Assembly (NCBI GenBank): GCA_965641885.1
Contig: OZ282574.1
Coordinates: 4,278,001-4,342,000 of the forward strand
Length of the DNA: 64,000 nucleotides
Direction: 5' to 3'
Source of the DNA: Pseudophaeobacter sp965641885
GTDB taxonomy: Bacteria; Pseudomonadota; Alphaproteobacteria; Rhodobacterales; Rhodobacteraceae
Shown: positions 8,541 to 16,783 of the stretch, in pieces
How the letters are laid out: each line of letters starts with the position of its first letter
Position numbering within the stretch: the first letter of the stretch is position 1
The notes under the pieces: generated by a model
Seen by the model: the letters and a program-made list of their open reading frames with translations, nothing else
What the model was told of the DNA's origin: nothing
The model's database searches: none
Position numbers and translations under genes: made by a program

Positions 8541-10544
8541 TTAGACCCTCATGTCCAGGCCGGCATTACCCATCCGGAGCTGCTGTGTTGGTATGTCTGC
8601 GACGGGCGCCGCAGCCATTTCATCTGATTGTGCCAACGGGGATCCACCTGCTGCGGACTGTCCGTCGCCTTCGCTGCTGGCCTGACCATCCGACGCTCCG
8701 CCACCGCTGAACTCAAAGGATACATTGTCAAAACCCATCCTACGGAACTCATCCGCCAGCTCATTGATATGACGGCGCATCAAGTCCCCCGTTTCCGGGC
8801 GCTCGGTCTGGATAACCACCGTGATACCGGTGTCGCTGGTGGTCACCCGCATCTTGACCCGCCCCAGCTCCTCCGGGTTCAGCGCGACTTCAACATTGCG
8901 CTCCCCCTTGGCAACAAGAGCCTGGGCAAGCTGTGCTGCGATCAGACGTGGGGTCTCGGGGCGGTGGACTGTTCCTGGCTGCAGCACTGCTTCGGTCAGC
9001 AATTGCGACAGCCCCGGCATTTCAGGACCCGATTCTGCCGCCATCAAAAGCGCATCACCCTGGGCCGCAGCAGCAGAAGCTTCTGCACCAAGAACCTGCG
9101 CAGCAAAGGCCTGCTGAACGGCACTAACCTGTGCGGCTGCGGCAGTTTTGGCCACCGTTGCTGCCTGGGCACCTGAACCGATTCCTGTGCCATTGCCTGT
9201 GGTTGACGCCTGTGCTTCACGCGCTTCGCTGTCGCGCCCCTGCGCCCGACGGCCAGGTTCGACCGTAGCACCTGCCCGGGGTTGCCCGGCAGCGGCCATC
9301 AGAGCCTCTCCCGTTGGGGTCGCCTTTCCAGTCACGTCGCGCACAGCTGCTTCGACACTGCTCTCCGCAGTCGCCTGGCCGCTTTGAGTGACCCTAGCGG
9401 ATACGGCCTCGCTGGTTATAGCGCTCTCAGCTGCCTTTGCAGACAGGCTGACATCCCCGGCGGCAGTCGCTTTGGCGCCCAATCGTGGTTGATTGGCATC
9501 CAGCGAACGCTGAGACGCAACAGTACCGTTCGCCTGAGTCTCAACGCGAGGAGCAGGCTCTTCAGACATCTCCGCACTTTGTGCCGCGGTCGCTTCCAGC
9601 GCAGGGCTTGCAGCCCCCGCCTGAGTCGACGCTGCCAAAGGATTAGCAGAGGCCAGGACCTGAGCCGACTGGCCGGCTGCGTTTCCGGCCATGCCTTTGG
9701 CCCCAGCGTTGCCTGCGTTTTCTGCAGCACTGCGGCGAGTTTCAACACCTGCATTCCCAAGATCATCTGCCGAAGGTCGAACAGACTGCTGCGCTGTATC
9801 GCCCTTACGGGCCTCAGAGGTCACTGAGTCCTTTGCCGCAACGGTCAGGGGTTTTGCATCTTCAGGCACAGCCGCCAATTTGGCAGCCTTACCCGTAGTG
9901 TCGGTCTTGGCTTGCTCAGGCTCTACGGTCAGTTCGGCATCACCAGCTGCGGCTATAGCGCCGGTTTTCCCATCACTGGCCTGCGCACTGGATTTCTCAC
10001 TGGCTTTCTCACTGGCTTTCTCACTGGCTTTCTCACTGGCTTTCTCACTGGCCTGCGCTGAAACAAACAGAGGTGCAGTCGCTTCCTGCGTTAGCTCTTC
10101 TGTAGAGCCCGCCGGTATCTGAGCATCTGTCTCCTCTTGGGTGTCCGCGCTCACTGCGGCCAGAACGGGCACGTCACCCTCACTCTGATCGCTCTCAACG
10201 CCAGCAGCTACCGCATCCGTGTCAGCAACAGCTGCACCGTCAAGCACCGCCGCCCCCTTACCAGTTTTGGTGTCAGAAGCAGTCCTGGGCTGTCCAGCAT
10301 TGGACTTGTCTTGATCAGCCCGCTTTGGGCCATCATCCACGTCTCGCCGCTCTGCCGCCTTTTCGGGCTGCTTATTGGGCTCTTTTTGAGAAACTGATTT
10401 TATCCCGTCGCGTCTCGCTTGATCCCTGAGGTGATCGGAAAAGCTACGGTTGCCGTGTTGGCGCATCGGGCTTTCAGTCGCCTTAACGCTGGGCGGGTCT
10501 GCTGCGTTCGAACGCGCCTGACCAAAGAGTATATTTGTTAGCAT
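8541..10544 (-). CDS. fliK: flagellar hook-length control protein FliK
   Basis: Export-switch ruler, 667 aa. The long Ala/Ser/Glu-rich low-complexity middle is typical of the ruler. The C-terminal FliK domain (LNPEELGRVKMRV, then ITVVIQTERPETGDLMRR and LADEFRRMGF) contacts FlhB to switch export from hook to filament. A perfect 12-bp tandem repeat encodes ASEK units at about residues 165-184. The protein is longer than the enterobacterial FliK of about 400 aa, as is common in this group. It is divergent from flgJ/cheL across a region with a CtrA-like site. Confidence 0.9.
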   Translation of the reverse strand: MLTNILFGQARSNAADPPSVKATESPMRQHGNRSFSDHLRDQARRDGIKSVSQKEPNKQPEKAAERRDVDDGPKRADQDKSNAGQPRTASDTKTGKGAAVLDGAAVADTDAVAAGVESDQSEGDVPVLAAVSADTQEETDAQIPAGSTEELTQEATAPLFVSAQASEKASEKASEKASEKASEKSSAQASDGKTGAIAAAGDAELTVEPEQAKTDTTGKAAKLAAVPEDAKPLTVAAKDSVTSEARKGDTAQQSVRPSADDLGNAGVETRRSAAENAGNAGAKGMAGNAAGQSAQVLASANPLAASTQAGAASPALEATAAQSAEMSEEPAPRVETQANGTVASQRSLDANQPRLGAKATAAGDVSLSAKAAESAITSEAVSARVTQSGQATAESSVEAAVRDVTGKATPTGEALMAAAGQPRAGATVEPGRRAQGRDSEAREAQASTTGNGTGIGSGAQAATVAKTAAAAQVSAVQQAFAAQVLGAEASAAAAQGDALLMAAESGPEMPGLSQLLTEAVLQPGTVHRPETPRLIAAQLAQALVAKGERNVEVALNPEELGRVKMRVTTSDTGITVVIQTERPETGDLMRRHINELADEFRRMGFDNVSFEFSGGGASDGQASSEGDGQSAAGGSPLAQSDEMAAAPVADIPTQQLRMGNAGLDMRV
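9993..10052. repeat. five tandem copies of a 12-bp coding repeat in fliK
   Basis: TTTCTCACTGGC is repeated five times without error on the plus strand. It encodes repeated Ala-Ser-Glu-Lys units in FliK. Copy-number change would keep the frame and alter ruler length by four residues per unit. Confidence 0.9.
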
Positions 10545-10593
10545 GGGATTCCAGACATTCTATCTCGATGCCTCAACACCTACCCCAAAGCAG

Positions 10594-10608
10594 TTACGGT
10601 AATTTTAA
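10594..10608. promoter_or_regulatory. CtrA-like site between fliK and flgJ/cheL
   Basis: TTAC-N7-TTAA, followed by CC, is one mismatch from the CtrA consensus TTAA-N7-TTAA. It lies 50 bp from the fliK start and 65 bp from the flgJ/cheL start, so it could serve both. Confidence 0.5.
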
Positions 10609-10622
10609 CCGCTTTTGAGGCA

Positions 10623-10651
10623 ATCTCAGAAAAATCAAGCAAATCTGAGAT
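10623..10651. other. inverted repeat in the flgJ/cheL leader
   Basis: ATCTCAGA and TCTGAGAT form a perfect 8-bp inverted repeat with a 13-nt A-rich spacer. It ends about 10 nt before the GGAAGG ribosome site. It may be a protein site or an RNA hairpin; nothing here decides between them. Confidence 0.45.
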
Positions 10652-10672
10652 AAAACTGAAGGAAGGTGCTGA

Positions 10673-10969
10673 ATGCCCAATCTCACGACAACTCACACGG
10701 CAGCCACAGCCCCGCCCAACCTGAAACAAAAGATCCAGGATGATGCGATTCGCAACGCCGCAAACCAGCTAGAGGCCTCTTTCTTAACGGAAATGTTGAA
10801 ATCCGCCGGTCTTGGAAAAAGCCGCGAAGGCCTCGGCGGCGGCGGCGAGGGAGAGGATCAGTTCAGCAGCTTTCTGATCCGCGCGCAGGCCGAACAAATC
10901 ACCGAAGCCGGCGGCATTGGCCTCGCCGAATCACTTTATCATTCACTGAAGGAGTCTTCTCATGACTAA
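10673..10969 (+). CDS. rod-binding protein, FlgJ N-domain / CheL type
   Basis: Small protein of 98 aa matching the N-terminal rod-binding half of FlgJ (AANQLEASFLTEMLKSAG, then the QFSSFLIRAQAEQI and GGIGLAESLYHSL regions). The muramidase half of enterobacterial FlgJ is absent, as in the alphaproteobacterial single-domain version often called CheL. It likely caps the growing rod in the periplasm. GGAAGG precedes the ATG. The last 8 bases overlap flgN. Confidence 0.8.
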   Translation: MPNLTTTHTAATAPPNLKQKIQDDAIRNAANQLEASFLTEMLKSAGLGKSREGLGGGGEGEDQFSSFLIRAQAEQITEAGGIGLAESLYHSLKESSHD

Positions 10970-11321
10970 TCAGAACCCACAGAGCCTTATAAACGAGTTG
11001 GATGAAATCCTCGACCAGGAGCGCAGTGCACTGGTGCGCGGTGAACTGGATCAGATCGAGAATCTGCTCAGCCGCAAAGAAGCCATCATCCAAAGCCTCA
11101 ACACTATAGAGAACCTCGAGCGGGAAGCGCTGAGTAAGGTGCAGTCAAAAGTCTCGCGCAATCAGGAACTGCTGAACAGCGCGATGGAAGGCATCCGCAG
11201 CGTTGCAACCCGAATGGCAGAACTGCGCCGGGTGAAGAAAGGCCTCGATGTATATGACAGCGCCGGACGCAAAGCCCGCTATGGCACAACAATGGGTCAA
11301 CGCCTGGAGAAACGTAGCTGA
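10962..11321 (+). CDS. flgN: FlgN-like flagellar export chaperone
   Basis: 119 aa, almost entirely helical and charged, with the FlgN-family pattern LINELDEILDQERSALVRGEL near the start and a second long helix around SKVSRNQELLNSAMEGIRS. FlgN binds FlgK and FlgL in the cytoplasm and delivers them to the export gate. Both clients are encoded in this window at 35.9-38.4 kb. GGAG lies just before the ATG, inside the end of the preceding gene. Confidence 0.7.
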   Translation: MTNQNPQSLINELDEILDQERSALVRGELDQIENLLSRKEAIIQSLNTIENLEREALSKVQSKVSRNQELLNSAMEGIRSVATRMAELRRVKKGLDVYDSAGRKARYGTTMGQRLEKRS

Positions 11322-11367
11322 ACCGTTTGAAATTTAATGAAAATTCTACGGAATGCGATTCCGGCCG

Positions 11368-11382
11368 TTAGGACTCTCTTAG
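11368..11382 (+). promoter_or_regulatory. weak CtrA-like site upstream of flaA
   Basis: TTAG-N7-TTAG lies about 155 bp before flaA. Both half-sites differ from consensus at the last base. It is a weak candidate, listed because other operons here carry better sites. Confidence 0.2.
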
Positions 11383-11471
11383 TAACTTTCGTCGCAATGT
11401 CTCCTTGCATCTCATCACTGAGGTGGCGCGAAGGCCGGTAGGCTGAACGCACTGTCAGAAAGACGCTAAAA

Positions 11472-11512
11472 TGCCCTTCGGGGCAGGGAAAAAGTAGAGA
11501 CCAAAGTGTCTC
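11472..11512 (+). promoter_or_regulatory. flaA mRNA leader with two hairpins
   Basis: TGCCC-TTCG-GGGCA (11472-11485) forms a hairpin with a UUCG tetraloop closed by C-G. GAGAC-N6-GTCTC (11497-11512) forms a second one. Both sit just upstream of the ribosome site AAGGA of flaA. In Caulobacter, FlbT binds the flagellin leader and controls its stability; flbT is encoded 1.3 kb away. FlbT binding here is inference. Confidence 0.6.
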
Positions 11513-11535
11513 GATCGCTAAAGGAATAATACGCT

Positions 11536-12381
11536 ATGACCAGCATTCTGACAAACAGTGGCGCAATGGTTGCTCTCCAGACTCTGTCTTCGGTGAACAA
11601 CAATCTGGAAACCACCCAGAGCGAAGTTTCCACCGGCAAGAAAGTCGGTAGTGCCAAAGACAACGCTGCTGTCTGGGCCATTTCCAAGACCATGGAATCT
11701 GACATTGCAGGCTTCACTGCCATTCAGGACAGCCTGAGCGTTGGCGAAGCAACCGTCGCTGTTGCCTCTGCCGGTGCCGAACAGATCGTTTCTGTTCTGA
11801 AAGACATGAAAGAACTTGCTGTTTCCGCGCAGTCGGAAAACGTTGACCACGACACTATCGACGCGGACATGCTGAAGAAGGTTGCCCAGATCGAATCGAT
11901 CATCGCAGCGTCGCAGTTCAACGGTGCAAATCTGTTGGCAAGCGATGTTGACGGTGCCGGTGCTACCGGCCTCGGTGTTCTCGCCTCGTTGGACCGCGTT
12001 GGTCCCACAGGTACACCTTCTCCGGTTGAGATCACTGTTGATACGGTTGACTTTGAAGCCAACATTACCGTTGGTTCCTTGACCACGATTACAGATGCCG
12101 TCACAGCCGCCACGGCAATGGGTGAAATCGAAGCCTTCCTGGCCACCGCCATCACCGGCGCAGCAGCGCTTGGTGCGGACGCCTCGCGTCTGAAAGACCA
12201 GGGTGATTTTGTGTCGAAACTGACCGATGCAATGAAACTGGGTGTCTCGGCGATGACTGACACTGATATGGAATCTGCATCCGCCCGACTTAAGGCGCTT
12301 CAGACCCAGCAGCAGCTGGCCATTCAGTCTCTGAGCATCGCGAACAGCGCACCAGAAACTCTGCAGCAGCTCTTCCGTTAA
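11536..12381 (+). CDS. flaA: flagellin
   Basis: Filament subunit, 281 aa. It has the conserved D0/D1 N-terminus (MVALQTLSSVNNNLETTQSEVSTGK in pieces, then AAVWAISKTMESDI) and C-terminus (QLAIQSLSIANSAPETLQQLF). The central variable region is short, so the outer D2/D3 domains are largely missing, as in other Roseobacter flagellins. It stands alone between flgN and flaF, with its own leader and a terminator-like hairpin after it. FlaF and FlbT probably adjust its translation and mRNA decay. No second flagellin gene is in the window. Confidence 0.93.
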   Translation: MTSILTNSGAMVALQTLSSVNNNLETTQSEVSTGKKVGSAKDNAAVWAISKTMESDIAGFTAIQDSLSVGEATVAVASAGAEQIVSVLKDMKELAVSAQSENVDHDTIDADMLKKVAQIESIIAASQFNGANLLASDVDGAGATGLGVLASLDRVGPTGTPSPVEITVDTVDFEANITVGSLTTITDAVTAATAMGEIEAFLATAITGAAALGADASRLKDQGDFVSKLTDAMKLGVSAMTDTDMESASARLKALQTQQQLAIQSLSIANSAPETLQQLFR

Positions 12382-12389
12382 ACCGATTA

Positions 12390-12418
12390 ACCCGGGGCGT
12401 GTGACCCATGCCCCGGGT
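12390..12418 (+). terminator. terminator-like hairpin after flaA
   Basis: ACCCGGGGCGT pairs with ATGCCCCGGGT (11 bp, one G-U) around a 7-nt loop, followed by TCTCTTCT rather than a pure T-run. It begins 9 bp after the flaA stop. It could terminate or protect the abundant flagellin mRNA. Confidence 0.7.
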
Positions 12419-12461
12419 CTCTTCTCAGAGAATCTGAAGAAATAATACGTTAGGAAAACAC

Positions 12462-12833
12462 GTGAATGCACTTCTGAAAGCGAAGAGTGCCTATTCGGCG
12501 GCAAAGGCCCCGACGCGAACAGTTCAAGATCTGGAATTTGATGCCGTTGCACGCATCACCCGACAAATGATTACAGCCGCCAAAGCGAAGCCTTATGATT
12601 TCAAAGCGATGGTTTCTGCTTTGCATGACAATCGTAAGATGTGGATTCTCTTTGCCGCTGACGTCGCCAGCGAAGAAAATGAGCTGCCGATGGAACTGAA
12701 AGAACAGATTATCTCACTCGCTGCATTCACGAAGGAATACACCGGTCAGGTCATGTCGCGTGAAGCGAACGTCAGGCCCCTGGTGGATATTAACACAGCC
12801 ATCATGCGTGGCCTTCGCAGCGGAGCATCTTAA
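12462..12833 (+). CDS. flaF: flagellar biosynthesis regulator FlaF
   Basis: 123 aa and helical, with the FlaF family pattern (KAKSAYSAAKAPTRTVQDLEF near the start, HDNRKMWILFAADVA in the middle). In Caulobacter FlaF is needed for flagellin synthesis or secretion and counteracts FlbT. The start is GTG, with AGGA 8 nt upstream; an ATG four bases on is out of frame. It is followed by flbT 3 bp later. Confidence 0.88.
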   Translation: MNALLKAKSAYSAAKAPTRTVQDLEFDAVARITRQMITAAKAKPYDFKAMVSALHDNRKMWILFAADVASEENELPMELKEQIISLAAFTKEYTGQVMSREANVRPLVDINTAIMRGLRSGAS

Positions 12834-12835
12834 AA

Positions 12836-13240
12836 ATGAGTGGACTGGTTCTAAAACTTGCCCCCAAAGAACGCGTCCTTGTCAATGGCGCTGTCATTGA
12901 AAACGGGGATCGCCGCAGCCGTCTGTCAATTGTGACACCGGATGCAAATATCCTGCGTCTGCGTGACGCAATCCATCCGGAAGAGGCAAATACGCCTGTA
13001 CGCCGCGTCTGCTATGCGGCCCAGCTTGTACTGACCGGTGATACGGACCCCGAAGATAGCCGTATGCAAATGCTGCGCAATCTCGAAGAGCTAAGCCAGG
13101 TCTTTGTCGACTCTGACAGCCGCGCAAGCCTGGCCGAGGCCACGGATGCCCTGCTCAGCAACAACCATTATCGGTGTCTCAAGGCTCTGCGTAGCCTGCT
13201 GCCGCGGGAGGATCGTCTGTTAGCGGTACGCCCCTCATGA
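12836..13240 (+). CDS. flbT: flagellin mRNA regulator FlbT
   Basis: 134 aa. FlbT hallmarks are LKLAPKERVLVNGAVIENGDR in the first 30 residues and the YRCLKALRSLLPRE end. FlbT binds the 5' leader of flagellin mRNA and promotes its decay until hook assembly is complete. The flaF-flbT order is the alphaproteobacterial standard. Its stop overlaps the next ATG (ATGA). Confidence 0.9.
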   Translation: MSGLVLKLAPKERVLVNGAVIENGDRRSRLSIVTPDANILRLRDAIHPEEANTPVRRVCYAAQLVLTGDTDPEDSRMQMLRNLEELSQVFVDSDSRASLAEATDALLSNNHYRCLKALRSLLPREDRLLAVRPS

Positions 13241-14046
13241 GTTTTGGACCGATCCTTCTGTCAACAGGGATCACCGGCTGGTCATTTTTGCAGTCGACCT
13301 ATGACGAACAGTTCGACAACTTCAAGAATGACGCGATTTTGAAGCGCGAAAACGACTATTTCACCGAGAATATCGGGAATGTCACCTCCGCTGAAGATCT
13401 GGTCAATGACCGCCGCCTGATGGAAGTCGCCCTGAAAGCCTTTGGGCTGGACGACCAGGTCGACTACAAGGCGTTGGTCCAAAAGGTTCTTGAGGAAGGC
13501 ACAACCGCCGAAGACAATCTGGCTTCCAAGCTGGACGACAGTCGCTGGGTCGATTTTTCCAAGGCCTTTGGGTTTGGTGGCGGGGAAACCCGCACCAACA
13601 CCGACCCGGTTGCCATGGCCGCTATCGTCGCCGACAACGAAGCCCAGTCTTTTGAGGTTGCTGTTGGTGAGCAGGACGAAAGCATGCGGATTGCGCTTTA
13701 TGCGCTACGTGAAATGCAAGAGGTGATTATTCCCGACGATGCCGACGAAGATGGCCCAACCATCGAGGCCCAATGGTTCAATATTATTGGCCAGCCTCAA
13801 TTGGCGAAAATGATGCAGGTGACACTCAACCTGCCTGAATCCCTCAACCTGATTGATATTGACCAGCAGGTCCTTGTCTACAGAGAGGCCGCCCAACGCT
13901 TTTTGGGCACAGATGATCTGACGAAGCTGTCCAGTCAGGAAGACATGGACAAGCTGGCGATCACTTATCTCGCCCGGGCTGAAGTTGCATCATACAGCAA
14001 CAACTATTCCTCAGCAGCCACAGCGCTGACGCTTTTGCAGGCCTAG
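13237..14046 (+). CDS. DUF1217 flagellar-cluster protein
   Basis: 269 aa with no signal peptide, matching the DUF1217 family found in alphaproteobacterial flagellar clusters. Visible features are TGITGWSFLQSTYDEQFDNF at the start, the NDYFTENIGNVTSAEDLVNDRRLMEVAL segment (in parts) and DSRWVDFSKAFGFG. Relatives are often annotated as flagellar proteins of unknown role. Translational coupling to flbT supports a flagellar function. It ends 50 bp before a strong terminator. Confidence 0.75.
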   Translation: MSFGPILLSTGITGWSFLQSTYDEQFDNFKNDAILKRENDYFTENIGNVTSAEDLVNDRRLMEVALKAFGLDDQVDYKALVQKVLEEGTTAEDNLASKLDDSRWVDFSKAFGFGGGETRTNTDPVAMAAIVADNEAQSFEVAVGEQDESMRIALYALREMQEVIIPDDADEDGPTIEAQWFNIIGQPQLAKMMQVTLNLPESLNLIDIDQQVLVYREAAQRFLGTDDLTKLSSQEDMDKLAITYLARAEVASYSNNYSSAATALTLLQA

Positions 14047-14098
14047 TCACCACAGACGAGGGTTTCCAGAGCGAAACCAGGATACCAGACACCCTACA

Positions 14099-14134
14099 AA
14101 AAGGCGCTGCCAGATCTCCTGGTCAGCGCCTTTT
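14099..14134 (+). terminator. Rho-independent terminator after the flaF operon
   Basis: AAAAGGCGCTG pairs perfectly with CAGCGCCTTTT (11 bp), followed by GTTTGTT. It lies between the convergent DUF1217 gene and fliI. The A-run on the other flank may let it serve both strands. Confidence 0.85.
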
Positions 14135-14245
14135 GTTTGTTCTCACCTGCCCGGTTTCTACAGCTGCTCTGGTTGAACAGGGCAAACCCATAGCGCGGCT
14201 TTAGGCTCTTCTGTTTCCATCGCACCAAAGCCGCCTCGCCGGGAC

Positions 14246-15574
14246 CTATCGGCCGCTGGTCGCACGCCGCAACATCAGTTGCAGTCGGCCAAAGCTATTG
14301 GAAACGCCATTTGGATCCTCTTTGCCAAAAAACGCATCCAGTTCAGGCCAGATCTTTACGGCCTTGTCGAGCACGGCATCATTGCCTTCGGAATAAAGAC
14401 CGGCACGGATCATCACTTCGGATTGCTCGTATGAGCCAAGGAACTTGCGCACTTCGAGAATCGTCTCGTTCTCCTCCGGCGTGGCGGCGGCTGGTAGGCT
14501 CCGCGAAACAGAACGCGACACATCGATGGCCGGAAACCGGCCGCGCTCGGCAATTTCCCGGTTGAGCACAATATGCCCATCCAGAACGCCGCGCAGAATA
14601 TCGGCAATTGGCTCGTCCATGTCAGAGCCTGCCACAAGCACGCTAAACACCGCCGTGATGTCGCCCTGCCCCTCAGAGCCGGGACCAGCCCGTTCACACA
14701 ACCCGGTGATGAGCGGCGTCACCGACGGTGGGAAACCCCTGAGCGCCGGCGCCTCTCCCGAGGCGGCAGAAATTTCACGGTGGGCCTCGGCAAACCGGGT
14801 GACCGAATCAGCCATGAACAGAACATTTTTGCCCTGATCGCGGAAATGCTCGGCAATGGTCATTGCCGCCCAGGCACTGCGGCGGCGTACAAGCGCCGAT
14901 TGATCCGAGGTAGCCGCGACAACGACGGCCCGTTTCATGCCTTCAGGCCCCAAAACGTCTTGCACAAAGTGATTCACTTCGCGGCCACGTTCGCCAATCA
15001 GCGCCATGACCACCACATCAGCTTCCATAAATTCAGCCAATTTTGCCAACAAAGTCGATTTACCAACACCAGAACCCGCAAAAAGACCAATACGCTGGCC
15101 CTGAACAATAGGGAGAATCGTATTGAAAACCGAAAGTCCGGTACTAAGACGGGCGCCCATATGGCGCCGACCGGCGGCTTTTGGAGGCGGCGCCATAAGA
15201 TCCCGGGCCTTCTCGCCGCGCAGCAATGGCTTGCCATCCAGCGGCTCTCCAAAGGGGTCGATGACCCGGCCAATCCAATTATTTCCCGGGGCAAAATCAG
15301 GCGCAGGATGCAGTGTCACGCGATCCCCCATCGCCACTCGATCAGGAGCGCGATCCGGTAACATACTTATTTTATTGTTATAAATCTTGAGAACCTCGCC
15401 ATGCAGCTCATCACTGGGGCCGCGACTCAAAACCAGCCGGTCACCGATTCGCGCCTCGCGTTCCAGGCCTGCGATTTCGATTTCCCCGCTGGATATCCCG
15501 CTCACACGGCCCATTGAGGTTGCCAGTTTCTTACCGGCTATCTGTTCAGTCAAAGCTTTCAGCTCTGCGATCAT
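14246..15574 (-). CDS. fliI: flagellar export ATPase FliI
   Basis: Cytoplasmic ATPase of the export apparatus, 442 aa. Walker A is AGSGVGKST (166-174), followed by the ALIGERGREV signature (191-200) and the Walker B region VLFMADSVTRFAEAHREI. Its beta-barrel N-domain resembles the F1 beta subunit. I start at the ATG at 15574 (MIAELKALTEQI) because GGAGG lies 9 nt upstream; longer frames only read into the promoter region. Its partner FliH is at 32.3 kb. Confidence 0.93.
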   Translation of the reverse strand: MIAELKALTEQIAGKKLATSMGRVSGISSGEIEIAGLEREARIGDRLVLSRGPSDELHGEVLKIYNNKISMLPDRAPDRVAMGDRVTLHPAPDFAPGNNWIGRVIDPFGEPLDGKPLLRGEKARDLMAPPPKAAGRRHMGARLSTGLSVFNTILPIVQGQRIGLFAGSGVGKSTLLAKLAEFMEADVVVMALIGERGREVNHFVQDVLGPEGMKRAVVVAATSDQSALVRRRSAWAAMTIAEHFRDQGKNVLFMADSVTRFAEAHREISAASGEAPALRGFPPSVTPLITGLCERAGPGSEGQGDITAVFSVLVAGSDMDEPIADILRGVLDGHIVLNREIAERGRFPAIDVSRSVSRSLPAAATPEENETILEVRKFLGSYEQSEVMIRAGLYSEGNDAVLDKAVKIWPELDAFFGKEDPNGVSNSFGRLQLMLRRATSGR

Positions 15575-15624
15575 GGCCTGAGGCCTCCATCTAGTTCCTG
15601 AAACAATTTCTAAAGGAATCAGGG

Positions 15625-15639
15625 TTAAGCCTTGATTGA
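15625..15639. promoter_or_regulatory. CtrA-like site between fliI and flgB
   Basis: TTAA-N7-TTGA is one mismatch from consensus. It is 51 bp before fliI but only 24 bp before the flgB start, so fliI is the better target unless flgB has a very short leader. Confidence 0.45.
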
Positions 15640-15662
15640 AATTGATCGAGGGAGAAGCCCCG

Positions 15663-16052
15663 GTGTTTACGGAACTGAACGTTTTTAAAATCGCATACTC
15701 AATGGCCACCCATGCCGGGAAGCGCCAGGCGCTGGTGTCTCAGAACATCGCGAATGCGGATACTCCTGGCTATCACGCCAAGGATATCAAACCTTTTCAG
15801 GAGGTCTATGCCGCTGGGCCACGCCCTGGCGACATGGTGGCCTCTCGTGGTTCGCACCTGAATGGTAACAAAGGCTCTCAAATGGATTGGGCCGTTACCT
15901 CATCGGATGCGGGCGCCGACCCCAATGACAACTCTGTCTCTATCGAAACAGAAATCCTCAATGGGGTTGAGGTAAAGCGCCAGCACGACCGTGCTCTGGC
16001 CATCTACAAATCATCAATGAATATCCTGCGCACCAGCATTGGCCGCAGCTAG
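15663..16052 (+). CDS. flgB: flagellar proximal rod protein FlgB
   Basis: 129 aa rod protein with the rod/hook N-terminal motif ALVSQNIANADTPGYHAKD. I start at the GTG at 15663 because GAGGGAGAAG lies just upstream and MFTELNVFKIAYSM matches the normal FlgB start; a TTG 27 bp earlier is possible. It is the first gene of flgB-flgC-fliE-fliQ-flgF-flgG-flgA-flgH-fliL2. It is exported and assembled in the periplasm. Confidence 0.9.
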   Translation: MFTELNVFKIAYSMATHAGKRQALVSQNIANADTPGYHAKDIKPFQEVYAAGPRPGDMVASRGSHLNGNKGSQMDWAVTSSDAGADPNDNSVSIETEILNGVEVKRQHDRALAIYKSSMNILRTSIGRS

Positions 16053-16065
16053 AGGGACATGATCC

Positions 16066-16458
16066 ATGAGTGAATTTGCAAATTCCCTAAGTGTGACTGC
16101 CAGCGGCCTGAAAGCCCAGGCAACCCGGCTGCGTCACGTTTCTGAAAACATCTCTAACGCCGATACCCCCGGCTATCGTCGCAAAAGCGTCCCATTCGAG
16201 GCCACGCGCGATCTGGAAAATGACGTTGAGCGGGTCAAAACCGGCCGCGTCACGCTGGACCGCAGTGATCTGGAAAGCATCTATGACCCCTCTCACCCTC
16301 TGTCAGACGAGAGCGGTCACTATGATGGCTCTAACGTTGATCTGATGATCGAGATCGCCGACGCCCGTGAGGCCCAGCGCAGCTACGATGCCAACCTGAA
16401 AATGTTTGAACAAGCCCGCGGTATGTCATCCTCGTTGATGAACCTGCTGAGAAAATAA
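16066..16458 (+). CDS. flgC: flagellar rod protein FlgC
   Basis: 130 aa. The family motif HVSENISNADTPGYRRK is followed by the C-terminal NVDLMIEIADAREAQRSYDANL helix. FlgC is a proximal rod subunit stacking on FlgB. GAGGGA lies before the ATG and flgB ends 13 bp earlier. Confidence 0.93.
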   Translation: MSEFANSLSVTASGLKAQATRLRHVSENISNADTPGYRRKSVPFEATRDLENDVERVKTGRVTLDRSDLESIYDPSHPLSDESGHYDGSNVDLMIEIADAREAQRSYDANLKMFEQARGMSSSLMNLLRK

Positions 16459-16479
16459 CCCCGCAAGAGGAGATCCAGA

Positions 16480-16779
16480 ATGGATATTCGCGCAATTACA
16501 TCCGCCGCCAGTGGCTATGCCGCCGCCCGCCCCGCAACCAAGGTTGATCCCGAGTTCCACGGCACCAGTGCCACCGAACAGGCCCGGGCCAGCTTTGAGA
16601 GCTTTGCCAATACCCTGCAGGTCGGTGAACAAACCGCCGTCCAGTCGATGACCGCCAACGGTGATCCGCATGCTCTGGTCCAGGCGCTGGCGCAGACCGA
16701 GCTGGCTGTCGAGACGGCTGTCACCGTGCGTAACAAGGTGGTCGAAGCCTACCAGGAAATCCTGCGGATGCCGATCTAA
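16480..16779 (+). CDS. fliE: flagellar MS-ring/rod adapter FliE
   Basis: 99 aa with the FliE C-terminal signature LAQTELAVETAVTVRNKVVE and EILRMPI at the end. FliE joins the MS ring to the rod. GAGGAG lies 7 nt before the ATG. It follows flgC by 21 bp, the usual order. Confidence 0.92.
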   Translation: MDIRAITSAASGYAAARPATKVDPEFHGTSATEQARASFESFANTLQVGEQTAVQSMTANGDPHALVQALAQTELAVETAVTVRNKVVEAYQEILRMPI

Positions 16780-16783
16780 GCCA

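Noticed and set aside
11383..11470. Sigma-54 type promoter for flaA (a TGGC near 11422)
   Set aside because: No TTGC element occurs at the required spacing, and no sigma-28 consensus was convincing either.
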